Program-made: the position numbers and the translations under genes
The notes under the pieces: generated by a model
What the model was told of the DNA's origin: nothing
Databases searched by the model: none
What the model saw: only the letters and a program-made list of their open reading frames with translations
Origin: Rhabdornis inornatus
Taxonomy: Eukaryota; Chordata; Aves; Passeriformes; Rhabdornithidae
Length of the DNA stretch: 64,000 nucleotides
Assembly: GCA_013397075.1 (NCBI GenBank)
Contig: VWZS01008172.1
Location: forward strand, 962,972-1,026,971
Direction of reading: 5' to 3'
Part shown: in pieces, positions 21,640 through 32,500 of the stretch
Layout: every line of letters begins with the position of its first letter
How positions within the stretch are numbered: position 1 is the stretch's first letter

Positions 21640-22330
21640 GGCAGCAGCAGCTTGTCCCCAGCGCCCACAGCAGCAGCGTGTCCTCAGCAGCGCTGCAGGA
21701 GCGGTAAGAGAGGATCAGGGGGATGCGTGCGCCCAGCACTCACTGAGCGCCCCAAAGCGCACAACCCTCTGGGGAGGGTCCCCTGTGCTTCCTTAGGGCT
21801 GTCCCCTGTGCCCAAATGGGCTCGGCAGGACAGAGCCTGGCTGGTCACCCCTCTCCCAAATTGCCAGCGCGGATGCTCCGCAGATACAGGGCTGGCACTG
21901 CTCAGGCTGCACTCACCGGAGCAGTTCCCAGCCGCCAGCCCCGGGTGTCCTGCGCTGGGGTTCCTCCCGTCTGGGCAGCTCCTTCCAGAGGCTGCTGCAG
22001 ACACGCACCCGGAGCCTCTGCGACGTTCGGGCTTCTGCAGCCACGGGTGGAGCTGCACAGAGAGGCGCGCACGAAAGTGAAAATGAAAGAAGCTCTGGCA
22101 GCAGCGGGCAGCCTGCAGAGCGCCAGAACTCTCCCACACAGGGCATCCACGAGGTCTCTCAGCCCACAGGGAACCCAGGCACTGGTGGCTGTACCAGGTT
22201 TCGATATCCACGAGCTTGCACATCCTGGAAAGCCCCAAATGTTCCAGGACGTGGTCTGAGAAGAACTGGAATGAGGAAGGAAACAAGAATTTATTGAGAT
22301 TTAATCTGTCAAGGGCAGTAGATTTCAAAG
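21640..22330 (-). promoter_or_regulatory. Probable STING1 upstream region and 5' non-coding exon
   Basis: The coding start is immediately preceded on the minus strand by a pyrimidine tract and CAG. The mRNA leader should therefore continue in an upstream exon within this region. Moderate CpG content and the interferon element fit a promoter. The exact transcription start and leader exon could not be fixed. Confidence 0.5.
22073..22089. promoter_or_regulatory. Triple-GAAA interferon-stimulated response element (ISRE/IRF site)
   Basis: The plus strand reads GAAAGTGAAAATGAAAG, three GAAA cores each separated by two bases. This meets the GAAANNGAAA consensus twice in overlapping register and is the pattern bound by IRF proteins and ISGF3. 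It lies 450 bases upstream of the STING1 start codon, the right place to make STING interferon-inducible. Confidence 0.75.
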
Positions 22331-23204
22331 ATTGCATGGATTCAGCTCAGCAGGTTGCCAGGGGCCAAACAAACTCAAGTTCCATCTAGCAGAAGGTGAC
22401 TCACAGTGCCCTGGATGCTCCCATCCCACACATTTCCAGGAGATGCCATGTTGGGAAGCAGTGCCCATGAGTGCTGGCAACACAGCAGGGGCTTCCTGCA
22501 GCCAGGCTCTTGGTGGCCAGTGAGGCCCTCAAGACTTCCAGTTCCTTGTTCCAAGCAGTGGAGCGGAATTTCCATCCTGGAAGAACATGGATTAGGGGAC
22601 ACATAGGTGAGCCCATAGGAGCAGGTGGGATGCGCTCAAGGATGCTGAGGGAGATGGATGATGCGCTGGCAAGCTTCCTCTCTAATCTCTTTGGAATATT
22701 TTAGCAATCAGGATGTTCCTGGTGAGTGGGAGAAGGAAATCTCACCCCCAGCTTTGAGGAGGTGAACTACAGCCTTCTCAATGTCACCTCTGACCCTGGG
22801 AAAGTGATGGAGCAAATCCTCCCAGCAATCCCTTGCCTAACACCTGAAGGATGAGACAGGAACAGCTATCAGGGATTTCACATCACATCTGGTGGACCCA
22901 ACTACCTGGAATGGCAAGAAAACTGGCTGTAGGGATGAGGGGAGAACCTTCACTTCCACAAAGCCCTCAGCATGGTCACCCATGGCCTCTGTGGAGACAA
23001 ACTAGGTAGATACAGGCTGGGAAGGGGAGTGCCTGTCCAAAATGGGACACTCAGGGTCCCATTGCTTTCTTCCAGGAAAGCTACTGGGTTCCAGGAGACC
23101 TTGACAGTCCCCACAGACCCACATTGCTAGGGTGCCTGGAGGCTGTCACAGGCTTACAGCACAAGGATCTTGATTCAGACATGCCCACGGTTCACATTTA
23201 ATTA
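22331..23204. other. Intergenic stretch, nothing recognised
   Basis: Only short ORFs of local composition are present. I saw no exon, RNA gene or repeat family beyond low-complexity DNA. Confidence 0.5.
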
Positions 23205-23655
23205 AAATCATAGAATTAAAGAATTGTTTAAGTTGGAAAGACCCTTGAGACCATCAAGTCCAACTATTTCCCCAGAACTGCCAAGTCCACCACTAACCCA
23301 TGTCCCCAAATGCACATGTCTTTTAAATCCCTCCAGATATGGAGACTCCACCACAGCCCTGGGCAGCCTGGGCCAGTGCTTTACAGCCCTTTTGGGTGAA
23401 GAAATTTTCCCTAACATCCAGCATAAAGCTCCTCTAGTAGTGCTGGCTTGAGGCCATTTCTCTTTGTCCTGTCCCTTGTTCCCTGGGAGCAGAGCCCACC
23501 CCCCATCCAGCTGCCTCCTCCTGTCAGCTGTGGAGAGAGAAGGTCCCCCCCAGGTCTCTTTTTCTTCAGGCTGAGCCCCCCAGATCCCTCAGCTACTCCT
23601 TATCAGACCTGTGCTCCACTGCCCTTCTGTGGACACAACTGAAGCATCCTCAAAC
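23205..23655 (-). mobile_element. CR1 LINE 3' fragment
   Basis: Reverse-complement CR1 is visible in TCATAGAATTAAAGAATTG, GAGACCATCAAGTCCAAC, CCATGTCCCCAAATGCACA, GGAGACTCCACCACAGCCC and GTGAAGAAATTTTCCCTAAC. The ORF-derived end has CTTTTTCTTCAGGCTGAGCC. Confidence 0.92.
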
Positions 23656-24084
23656 CCAGAGAGTGGGAGGAAGGAAAGTTTTTGCCTGTTTTGGTGGTAC
23701 CTTAGAAACCCCTGCAAACCTTCTGGCCAGTGTTCCCAGCCCTGGGAGCACCTGTGGATACAGCCAATATGTTGTTTGCTTTGCCAACACAAAGAGAAAA
23801 CATCAAGTGAATCACTTCCTCCTCCAGCACTGGGACAAAGCTTGTCCCATTCCAGCCAGGCTTCACTGACCTGCTCTGGCTGGCTCTTCAGTGTAGTGGA
23901 TAGGCTGCCTGGCTCCCCAGCCACCTTCTTGCAGGTCCCCAAGCAGCTGGTGGCTCCCCTGCCCACAGAGCCTGGCCTGGCTTTCGGTTTTACTCTCAGC
24001 ACACCAACACCTGCAGTATTTCTGACTCACTTCTCTTTGGAGCAGAACACAAGAGGTGAGTCTAAACTCCAGGAATGAGGTTTC

Positions 24085-24570
24085 ATAGAATTTCAAATTC
24101 AAAATTCATAGAATTTTGGACCCATGGAATGGTTAGGGTGGAAAGGGACCTTAAAGTTCATCTCATTCCCAACACCTGCCATGGGCAGGGACACCTCCCA
24201 CTATCCCAGGGTGCTCCAAGCCCCATCCAATATGGCCTTGAACACTGCCAGGGATGGGGCAGCCACAGCTGCTCTGGGCATCCTGTGCCAGGGCCTCCCC
24301 CTCCTCACAGAGAACAATTTCTTCCCAATATCCCATCTAATATTCATCTCTGGCAGTGAGGAAGTCATTGCCCCTTGTCCTGTCACTCCAAGCCCTTGTC
24401 CAAAGTCTTCTCTTGGAGCCCCTTTAGGCACTGGAAGAGGCTCTCAGCTCTCCCTGGAGCCTTCTCTTCTCCAGGCTGAGCACCCCCAGCTCTCCCAGCC
24501 TGGCTCCAGAGCAGAGGGGCTCCAGCCCTTAAAACATCTCTGTGGCCTCCTGTGGACACCTGCAACATCT
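24085..24570 (-). mobile_element. CR1 LINE 3' fragment
   Basis: It begins with terminal octamer-like repeats (TTTCATAGAATTTC, ATTCATAGAATTTTGG). It continues with CCATGGGCAGGGACACCTCC, CAAGCCCCATCCAATATGGC and CTCTTCTCCAGGCTGAGCAC. Confidence 0.92.
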
Positions 24571-24949
24571 GAGCTTGCCTGGGAACAGAGAGCCCAGTGC
24601 TGCCCAGTGCCTCTGCACAGCCAACAGGAAGTGTCAGGATTGAAACTGCCCTCATTGTCCTCCCTGGCCTTCCCTTAGCCACCAATTTGTTTTTCCAGAT
24701 CGTGTCTTAATTGACATTCTCTCTGTCCCTGTTTGCTGTTATTCCCTCAAGCAGAGGGAACAAGAAGTCACACATGATGCTGGAAGACTTTACATGCATA
24801 AAAAACCCCAGCAAGGCACCTCTGTGGACCAGCACCATGGCACCTCCAACCTGGGCTGGTGCTGACACCTGTGTGAGGCTGAGGTGGGCACAGAGATAAA
24901 TTCTGTCTACAGCAACCTACAAACACTGCAGCCCTTGCTGAGATCAGGA

Positions 24950-25430
24950 GAAGGACTCATGGAATATCCTGGGTTTGAAGGGACCCACAAGGATCATCCA
25001 GTCCAACTCCTGTCCCTGCAGACACCCCAACAATCCCACCCTGTCCCTGAGAGCATTGTCCAAACACTCCTGGAGCTCTGGCAGCCTTGGGGGCTGTGAC
25101 CATTCCCTGGGGAGCCTGGGCAGTGCCCAGCACCCTCTGGAGGAAGAACATCTTTTCCTGATATCCAGACTAAATCCGCCTGACACAGCTCCAGCCATTC
25201 CCTTGGGTGCTGTCCCTGATCATCAGAGTGAAGAGATCAAGCTGCCCCTCAGGAGGAGCGGAGCTCCTGGAGAGGTCTGACCTCAGTCTCCTCTGCTCCA
25301 GCTTGGACAGGCCAAGTGACCTCAGCTGCTCCTTGTGTGGTCCCTCTGGGCCCTTCACCATCCTTGTGTCTCTCCTCTGGATGCTAACAGCTTCAGATCT
25401 TTCTCATATTGTGGTGCCCAGACCTGCCCT
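24950..25430 (-). mobile_element. CR1 LINE 3' fragment
   Basis: It belongs to the same subfamily as 15362 and 16700: CTCATGGAATATCCTGGG, GATCATCCAGTCCAACTCC, CACCCTGTCCCTGAGAGC and GATATCCAGACTAAATCCGC. The ORF-derived part has CTCTGCTCCAGCTTGGACAG. Confidence 0.92.
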
Positions 25431-26034
25431 CAGACAGCAGCTGGATACATGCAGCATGTCCCCAGCCAAAAGCCGGGCCAGGAATAGGGTGTTTTCCCTG
25501 GCATCCCTTGGGTGAAGGGCTGTGAGCAGGCAGCAGCAGCGTGACAGAGCTGGCTCTGCTGCAGGATGGGCATGGCAGCAGCACTTCCTTCCTTTAATTC
25601 CCTTTTTTTCCATTGCCCTGTGAAAGCAGGTAGAGCTGCTGGCTTCATGGAGAGGGCAGGCTGCCCAGTGACAGCTTTCACCAGGGACACCTGCAGGGAT
25701 GGGGCTCCAGTGCCAGGCTGGTGTCAAAAGTGGCTTTGGTCCCTCGACTAAAAGTGCTGCAGTCGGTGTTTTTAGTGCTGCAGTTGCACCAGCAGTGTCC
25801 CTCAGAGGTCCCCCGTGACAGGGCTGCTCTATTGCCACAAAACAGCAAAAATAAAGTGCTCTGCAATATTCAGAGTGGCCTTGGGCTGTGTGAACCAGGC
25901 CAGACTCTCTGGTGCAGGGAGGAGTCACCTCACTGTGGGTGTGCTGCAGGAGATCTGGTGGCAGCAGGAGAACTGCTTCCTGAAGCTCCTAAGCTCACAT
26001 CATCTCTCACTCCCTGAGCCAAGCACTTTCACAG
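25431..26034. other. Intergenic stretch, nothing recognised
   Basis: This is mixed-composition DNA between two CR1 fragments. ORFs on the minus strand (up to 174 codons) have no recognisable domain and are best read as chance. Confidence 0.5.
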
Positions 26035-26200
26035 ACCACAGAATCGTGGAATATCCTGATATTCCATGGAGTTGGAAGGGACCTACAAACATTATCAAGT
26101 CCAGCTCCTGGCCCTGCACAGGACATCCCAGATGGTGCCTGAGAGCATTGTCCAAATGCTCCTTGGACAACCTTCTTGTCCAAGCATTTAGCTGTGGGAC
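26035..26200 (-). mobile_element. CR1 LINE 3' fragment, short
   Basis: The plus strand reads ACCACAGAATCGTGGAATAT, GGAGTTGGAAGGGACCTAC, CCTGGCCCTGCACAGGAC and GAGAGCATTGTCCAAATGC, then loses similarity. Confidence 0.85.
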
Positions 26201-26654
26201 AAAGGAGATGGCAGTCAAGGGGGCCAGGGAGGTGTCCTGGCCCAAGGATTTGGGAGTTTACCCCTTGGCCTCCAGATTCTGCAGGAATCTTGGCTCACAA
26301 AGCCCACATAGGGATGTGATGCCTTTCCAGGGAGATCCTTTGCCTCACTCTGACCCCAGCCTGGACCCCTCAGCAATGAAGAGTTTAAAATCCTGAGGGC
26401 AGAATGGAGCATCCCTGGGGCTGCTCTGCACACCCCTCGCCCACTGAGATTCTGCCTTCTTTTGGAGCACCAGAACCTTCCCAGGAGAGTTTGAATTTAA
26501 TAGATGTCAGGGGATCAATCTGTGATTTCTGAGTCTGTCAGCTGCCAGCACCTGCAGTGTCCTGTGGCACTAAGTCCCCACTTACATGTTGGGTGGAAAA
26601 ACCATTTTTGCTCATTTTGGATCTGTCACAGGCTGGCATTGGAACATGATGAGC

Positions 26655-26695
26655 TTCCAGTCCCTCCAACCCAAACCATTCCATGATTCTATGAC
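26655..26695 (+). mobile_element. CR1 3' tail remnant
   Basis: CCTCCAACCCAAACCATTCC followed by ATGATTCTATGA is the canonical CR1 3' end with terminal octamers. Upstream similarity is lost. Confidence 0.7.
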
Positions 26696-27299
26696 TGGGG
26701 TGGAACTGCTGGGCAGAGCACCTCTGGGACAGGAGCTGCTCCTGGTCCTTTTTTCTGGGAGTTTTCTTTGAATCTTGCCCACCAGTGTGTGCCCAACATT
26801 GGAGGTTTCTCCTTTTCCAGTTGTGTCTTTCCTTCTTTAGAGTGACTTTTTCACACCTTTTCAGGCCTCGTAAGTTATCAAAGCCTGGAATAACTAGATT
26901 TAGCCAGCTTGGCTGGGAAGTTTCTATTCCTTTAAGTTCTTGTGTCTTTCCCTAAGCCCTTCAAGAGTTTCTTTCCCTAATACAGCACTGCAACTTGACC
27001 CTGCAGAGCAGAGCCCATCAGAGGGAGATGGTGAAGGAAAGGCTCATGGAGACAGGAGTCATCTGAGGACAAGACAGGACTCAAAGAACTCCTCCAGCAA
27101 TGCTCTGATGTTTGGGAGCAGATGTTGGCATGGGATGGTGCTGGCAGGTGCAGACAGCAGATCCTCAGTACGTCCCTTAGGAGCTCAGGGCATAGAAGTG
27201 TCCCCAGGATGGGGACAGCCACACCCACAGGGTCTGCAGGAGCAGCTCCAGCCCTGGGAGACAGAGGGGAGGAAGCTGCAGGTGGAATCTCCTCAAATG

Positions 27300-27486
27300 C
27301 TGCAAGGGGGGTGTGAAAAGCTGTGGCTGCCCCAACCCTAGCAGTGCCCAAGGCCAGGGTGGACAGGGCTTGGAGCAGCCTGGGATAGTGGAAAGTGTCC
27401 CTGCCCAGGGGAGGGAGTGGAACTGGGTGAGCTTCAAGATCTCATCCTTTAAGATCAAGGCAGTCTGTGACTCTGAGATTCTATGA
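27300..27486 (+). mobile_element. CR1 LINE 3' fragment
   Basis: This is sense-strand CR1: GAAAAGCTGTGGCTGCCCC, GCCCAAGGCCAGGGTGGACA and GATAGTGGAAAGTGTCCCTG. It ends GATTCTATGAA. Confidence 0.88.
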
Positions 27487-28450
27487 AGTGTCATTCCTGG
27501 ATGTCTTGGGTCTTACCTTGTGGAAAACCATTATGAAAATTACTTTCCTGCTTCCATTTCTTATCTCGTGGAGCAGTTTGCATCCAGCTGGCAGCAAGCA
27601 GCAGATGATCGATCATTATCCCTGGTACTACAACCACAACAAAACCATTTTTCTATCTCTTTCTGGGGACAAAGTCCAACACTTCTCCTGCAAATACTAG
27701 AAAAAGGTTACTTTCATCTTGGCTGATATGAAGTCCTTAGAGCTCTGACTTGAGGGTACTTGGAAATTGCTCTGGAAACAGGAAAAAGTTGGTTCCAGAG
27801 ATATTCCCAAAGGGTGGGAAGCGTTTTGTGCCCTGGAATACGGTCCCAGCCACGATGTTTGCCTGGCCAGATTTGAGAGAGGGGCTGTCCCTGCCCTCAG
27901 GGACCACAGGAGCATCTCCTGGAGAAAAGGAATCTGCGATGTCACTTCCAGTGATGGGGATCAGCTTGCCCGACTGGGATGAGACATTGGCTGGACCATA
28001 CGAAAGTAAAGCAGAAAATGCTGGAAGAAAAGCAGTTTTACCCCAACCCAGGATTGGCTTTAAGAGCCAGGACTGCTTGGATTAGTGTTTGAGCCTTTCC
28101 AGTGCTGTGGCCAGGATGAAGGGTGCCCAAAATGAACAGGAAAAAAAGAGCAGGAAGCCACAAAATAAACCAAAGTAGCTGGGGAAAAAAAAGCCCACAA
28201 AAACCCTACCCAGAAAACCATTTTTATGAATTTGTGGTTTATTTTCTCTGTAACAAATGTGGAGGAAGAAATTAATTCAAAATACATTCTATGCTACTGC
28301 CTTCAGAAATACTCAAGTCTTACAGAAGGCTGGCAGCAAAGTCAGAACAACCCACCATGGTCTAGAGGCAGCACCATGGACCCTCAACCGCACCTGTGCA
28401 CATGAGCAGCAGGAAGGAGCACGGACACAGGGTCACCGGCGGTGCTTTCA
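27487..28450. other. Intergenic stretch left of the UBE2D2 CpG island
   Basis: No exon, RNA gene or clear repeat was recognised. ORFs are short, and some begin inside the neighbouring CR1. Confidence 0.5.
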
Positions 28451-28711
28451 GTGCCATTTAACGTGGATTGTGCTTGCCAGGACCAGCAGCAGCCGCCACC
28501 GAAGGCTCACAGGCTCGATGCGGACAAGCCAGTTACCCCTGCGGACACTGAGGTGCTCCAGGAGGGCCCTGCCTGACCCAAGTGCCTGCCCGGGTCAGGG
28601 CCTCGGGGCCTCCGCACCGGGCCCGGGAAATATCTCAGGGGACGAAGAGTGGGGCAGCTCCACAAGCGGCCGGGGGTGGAGCAACCTCGCCGGGGCTGGG
28701 GCTGGCGGGTT

Positions 28712-28762
28712 CTCAGGCCGGCCCTGTCCCCTCAGGCCGGCCCTGTCCCCTCAGGCCCGTGC
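28712..28762. repeat. 19-bp GC-rich tandem repeat, about 2.5 copies
   Basis: CTCAGGCCGGCCCTGTCCC is repeated at 28712 and 28731, and partly at 28750. It lies in the CpG island just left of the gap and may have contributed to the assembly failure there. Confidence 0.85.
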
Positions 28763-28878
28763 GGCGCCCGCGGCCTCGGGCCCGGCTCGGCCGGGACTTC
28801 TTCCCGTTCCGTCTTCTCGCGAGAGAACGCGCAGTGGCGTCACGCGCCGCGGCGGCCGCCTCGCGCGAGCGCACGGTG

Positions 28879-29351
28879 NNNNNNNNNNNNNNNNNNNNNN
28901 NNNNNNNNNNNNNNNNNNNNNNNNNNNNNNNNNNNNNNNNNNNNNNNNNNNNNNNNNNNNNNNNNNNNNNNNNNNNNNNNNNNNNNNNNNNNNNNNNNNN
29001 NNNNNNNNNNNNNNNNNNNNNNNNNNNNNNNNNNNNNNNNNNNNNNNNNNNNNNNNNNNNNNNNNNNNNNNNNNNNNNNNNNNNNNNNNNNNNNNNNNNN
29101 NNNNNNNNNNNNNNNNNNNNNNNNNNNNNNNNNNNNNNNNNNNNNNNNNNNNNNNNNNNNNNNNNNNNNNNNNNNNNNNNNNNNNNNNNNNNNNNNNNNN
29201 NNNNNNNNNNNNNNNNNNNNNNNNNNNNNNNNNNNNNNNNNNNNNNNNNNNNNNNNNNNNNNNNNNNNNNNNNNNNNNNNNNNNNNNNNNNNNNNNNNNN
29301 NNNNNNNNNNNNNNNNNNNNNNNNNNNNNNNNNNNNNNNNNNNNNNNNNNN
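28879..29351. other. Assembly gap, 473 N
   Basis: This is an unresolved run of N within the densest part of the CpG island. Any protein reading through it is meaningless. Confidence 1.
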
Positions 29352-29530
29352 CAGCTGCTGCGGCTCCGCGGGGGCTCGGCCCGGCCGGGGGAAGGCGCCC
29401 CGAGGAGCGCAGCGTGGCCCGCGCTGGAAGTTCCGGCGTGGCTCGTCTCGGAGCGCCGTGTCCAAGGCCTCCTCTACCTCCTCCGGCAGCGACAAGGATC
29501 GCGGTGTCGGGCAGCGCAGTAAACCTGTCA

Positions 29531-32500
29531 TACAGTACTGTGGTGTGCTCTTTTAATGGAGCCAGCGCTGTTCTACAGCCTGAGTCATCCCGCAGGCTTG
29601 TAGGGAAAGCTACGAGCTTGCCTTCTCCTGGAGTAGGAGCTACGCCGTGCTCCATGTCCTGGCCTTTTGGAAAAGTACTGCTGCCCAGTCCGTTGCTGTC
29701 TTAGGACGGTGTTTGCTTGATCATCAGTGTCTTTTACCAGGAAAAAAACCCTCGACGGTAATTGCAGTCCACTTACATTACCTTGGTGATTCAGGCAGAG
29801 AATTTTTATCCTTTTCACTGCAAAATGTGTAGCTGTCAGTTTGGAATCTGTACAAGGTTCTGGTGTAGGAAACAGCCCTCCTGTAGCGTTTCTTCTCTTG
29901 ATCACTATGTAAATTATTTTTTATCTAGAACCACCTGTAAGCCCACTATCTCATAGCTCACTCAGTAGCCCTGTTTGGTTTCGTGTGTGGTGTTGGGTCT
30001 GTGTTAACATCTCTGCTTTGATTGTAGGTTACCTTGGAGGCTTTGTGAAGCTTCATGTGTCCTACTGATCAGGTTAAAGCTCAGGTGGAGAAGAAAGCGG
30101 AAGAGAGCTTGAAGCCTTACTTATGCTTGTGCAATAGGTAGCCCTGGGAAGGGAGGTACTTGGAGTATGATTTTAGACTGTTGGATTTTCCAGCTGTGGA
30201 TCTGGTAGTGAGTTACATAAGAAAGTTGTGTTCCAGCTGAGTCTTGCTTCTCTGCAGTGTTCTGTCCCTTACTTTAGTGCTCCTCAGGGCATTGTGAGGA
30301 CTCTTCCACAGTGTTTGTGGGCTCACAGGTGCTTCGGAAGAGCTCTTACTCCTCGGCGGTGGGTTCATAGGCCTGGGAGACACAGCAGTGGATGCTGAAT
30401 AGGGTAAATGTGGCTGTGGTGGGGCTGGGCACACACAGGCAGTGCAGGGCTGTTGTGGGGAGGGTGAATTTTGTGTCAGGTAACTCAGGAAAGCTGCTTG
30501 GTTGTAGTTCAGTGCATGCTGAGGGTCAGGAGTCAACACTCTGAGAGCACGTGTGTTTCCAGGCTGGTTTGTGACAGGAGGAAGGTTGGATGTGTGGAGT
30601 CTTTGTTAATGTTGGGTGCTTGTGGATTGATTCTTCAAGAATAAAGAATCCCAGGAGATAATGGGGACTGTTTAGGGACACGAGAGTCTTCAAAGCCTTG
30701 GGAAATAGTGACAACATCACCAAAGCAGTTTTGTGTGAGCTCTGCAAAGAGTTTCAGTGGAGTGAGTGTGGTGCCTGTGGAGGAGAGGGAGGTGATGGGG
30801 CTGGAGGCAGCATTTCCACAAAACAGCGTATGGGGAGGGAAATAAATTTGCCTGTTGTAGCAGCCCAGATGCTTTGGAAGTTGAATGGGCGTGAAGCTAC
30901 AGGCTGGAAGGAGCACTCTGAGTGAGTTGCTGTGGGTGTCTCGATGTAACTCCTTTAGTAATCATGGCTGGCTGTTTACGCTCTGGCTATTTTAAACCCG
31001 TGGAGAGCACTCCTATCATCATCTCGGGGTTGCTCTGGTCTCTGGGAGTGTGTAGTGGCAGTCCCTGTCAGGATAACGAGGGGACAACCAGTTTCTGACC
31101 TTTGCTGCTGCAGCTTGTGGCAGGAACAGAAGCCTGCAGAATGTGGAGTGAGTAGGAATAATCCCAGTGGACTCGAGCACAGAGACATGATGGGAGAGAA
31201 AACTGCTGCTTTGGCTTTTTTTAAAGGGTGTTATCAGTCATGATATATCAGTGTGCAGGGCTCAGTCTGGCCACTGGCTCTTGCTCTTGGCAGTTGAGGT
31301 TTTTACTGAACCACAAAGGCTTTCTATGAGGGTTTTGTCCAAATTTTTGTGTCCTCGGATAACACAGGGAAGGAGAATCCCTAGAGTGAAGGTTTGATAC
31401 AGTGTTACCTGAAATGGCCTCTTGAATGTTGGGCTGGGCTGGGAGAGGGGCAGAACAAGCAGTGAGCCAGGCATGTGGAGCAGCACAGGAACCTGCAGGG
31501 TCCGTCCCTGTATGTCACTGGTGGCACAGTTGCTCTTGGGATTGTGCAGAGGCTCGGGCTGGGGTAACATGTGTGCACACAGCAGCAGCTGTTCTCTACG
31601 CAGATGCTCCAAAAGAGCTCAGGCTGGGTGAGACCTGCTCTCAGATTGCTGCTTGTGTTACTCACCACAGTATTTCAGGCAGTGCAGCTCCAAATTCTTG
31701 TTTAGGTGCTTTTATTGGATCATGGGTCTGAAACTTGAAATCTTTTCTTGTGAGAAGTGTTTGGGGTGTAAACAATACTGCCAGGCAGAGTCCTTGGGGT
31801 AACACTGAAGTACAGTCATTGAATTAGTATTTTTATGTATGTGTAAGAATGATCTATTTTATTCTAGATGTATTTTGTAAGAAAAGCAGTGTGAAGCAAT
31901 CCAAGGGCAGGATGGGAGGGTTGTACACGAGGGCCTTCCATTTTAAGGTTTAAGCCAAAACCCTTTGGATTCAGCTACATCCCCATCTGTGTTGCTTATC
32001 TTTAGGGAATGCAATACCTATAAGTGGATAACTAGGGCACCGTTTGGAGTTCTTTGAATGGGAAAGCAAGGAAAAGGTTGGCTCATTGTCTTTCACGGGT
32101 TCCCCTGTGTGATCGGCGGGTGAGGGGGAAGGGAAAGCAGCAGCTGTGCTGGAGCCCTGCTCAAGTAAAACACTTTCTGTTGCAGAGGAATTGGAGGTTA
32201 CTGCTGCTTATAATGCACAGGCCCAGAAACCAGGTAGCTAAATTGAATCGCATAGTGCTGTTCTTGTGTGGCTGTGGAAGAGGGTGGTAGTGCTTGCTGT
32301 AGTCCTGAGTCCAGAGATGCTTAGGAATCACTTCTGCCAAAAGGAGCAGTGCCTGTGGGTGGGATGTGTGAGGGCGAGGGTGCAGAGCAGTGCTGGTGGT
32401 CAGAGTTGTCTTTGTGCTACCTGTGCTGAGCAGACCTGGTGTTATTTCTGTGCTGCCAGTTCTGTACAGCAGCCGGTGGGAGCAACTGGGTTCTTCCGCT

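Larger units (their letters stand above)
28450..29530 (+). promoter_or_regulatory. CpG-island promoter of UBE2D2, interrupted by a gap
   Basis: GC content and CpG density rise sharply on both sides of the gap, with CGCG-rich sequence at 28800-28878 and 29352-29450. The first UBE2D2 coding exon (codons for M-A-L-K-R-I-H-K by family homology) is not found in the visible sequence, so it most likely lies in the gap. The island may also serve a divergent transcript. Confidence 0.75.

Noticed and set aside
28257..29704. Long ORFs on both strands across 28257-29704
   Set aside because: Most of their length is N from the gap, and the flanking codons are CpG-island sequence.
30053..30139. Short ORF with DQVKAQVEKKAEES, resembling the stefin (cystatin A/B) segment DQVK.QLEEK
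   Set aside because: Only about 15 residues match, stops lie upstream in the same frame, and the QVVAG motif and other stefin exons are absent. Chance similarity in a UBE2D2 intron is more likely.
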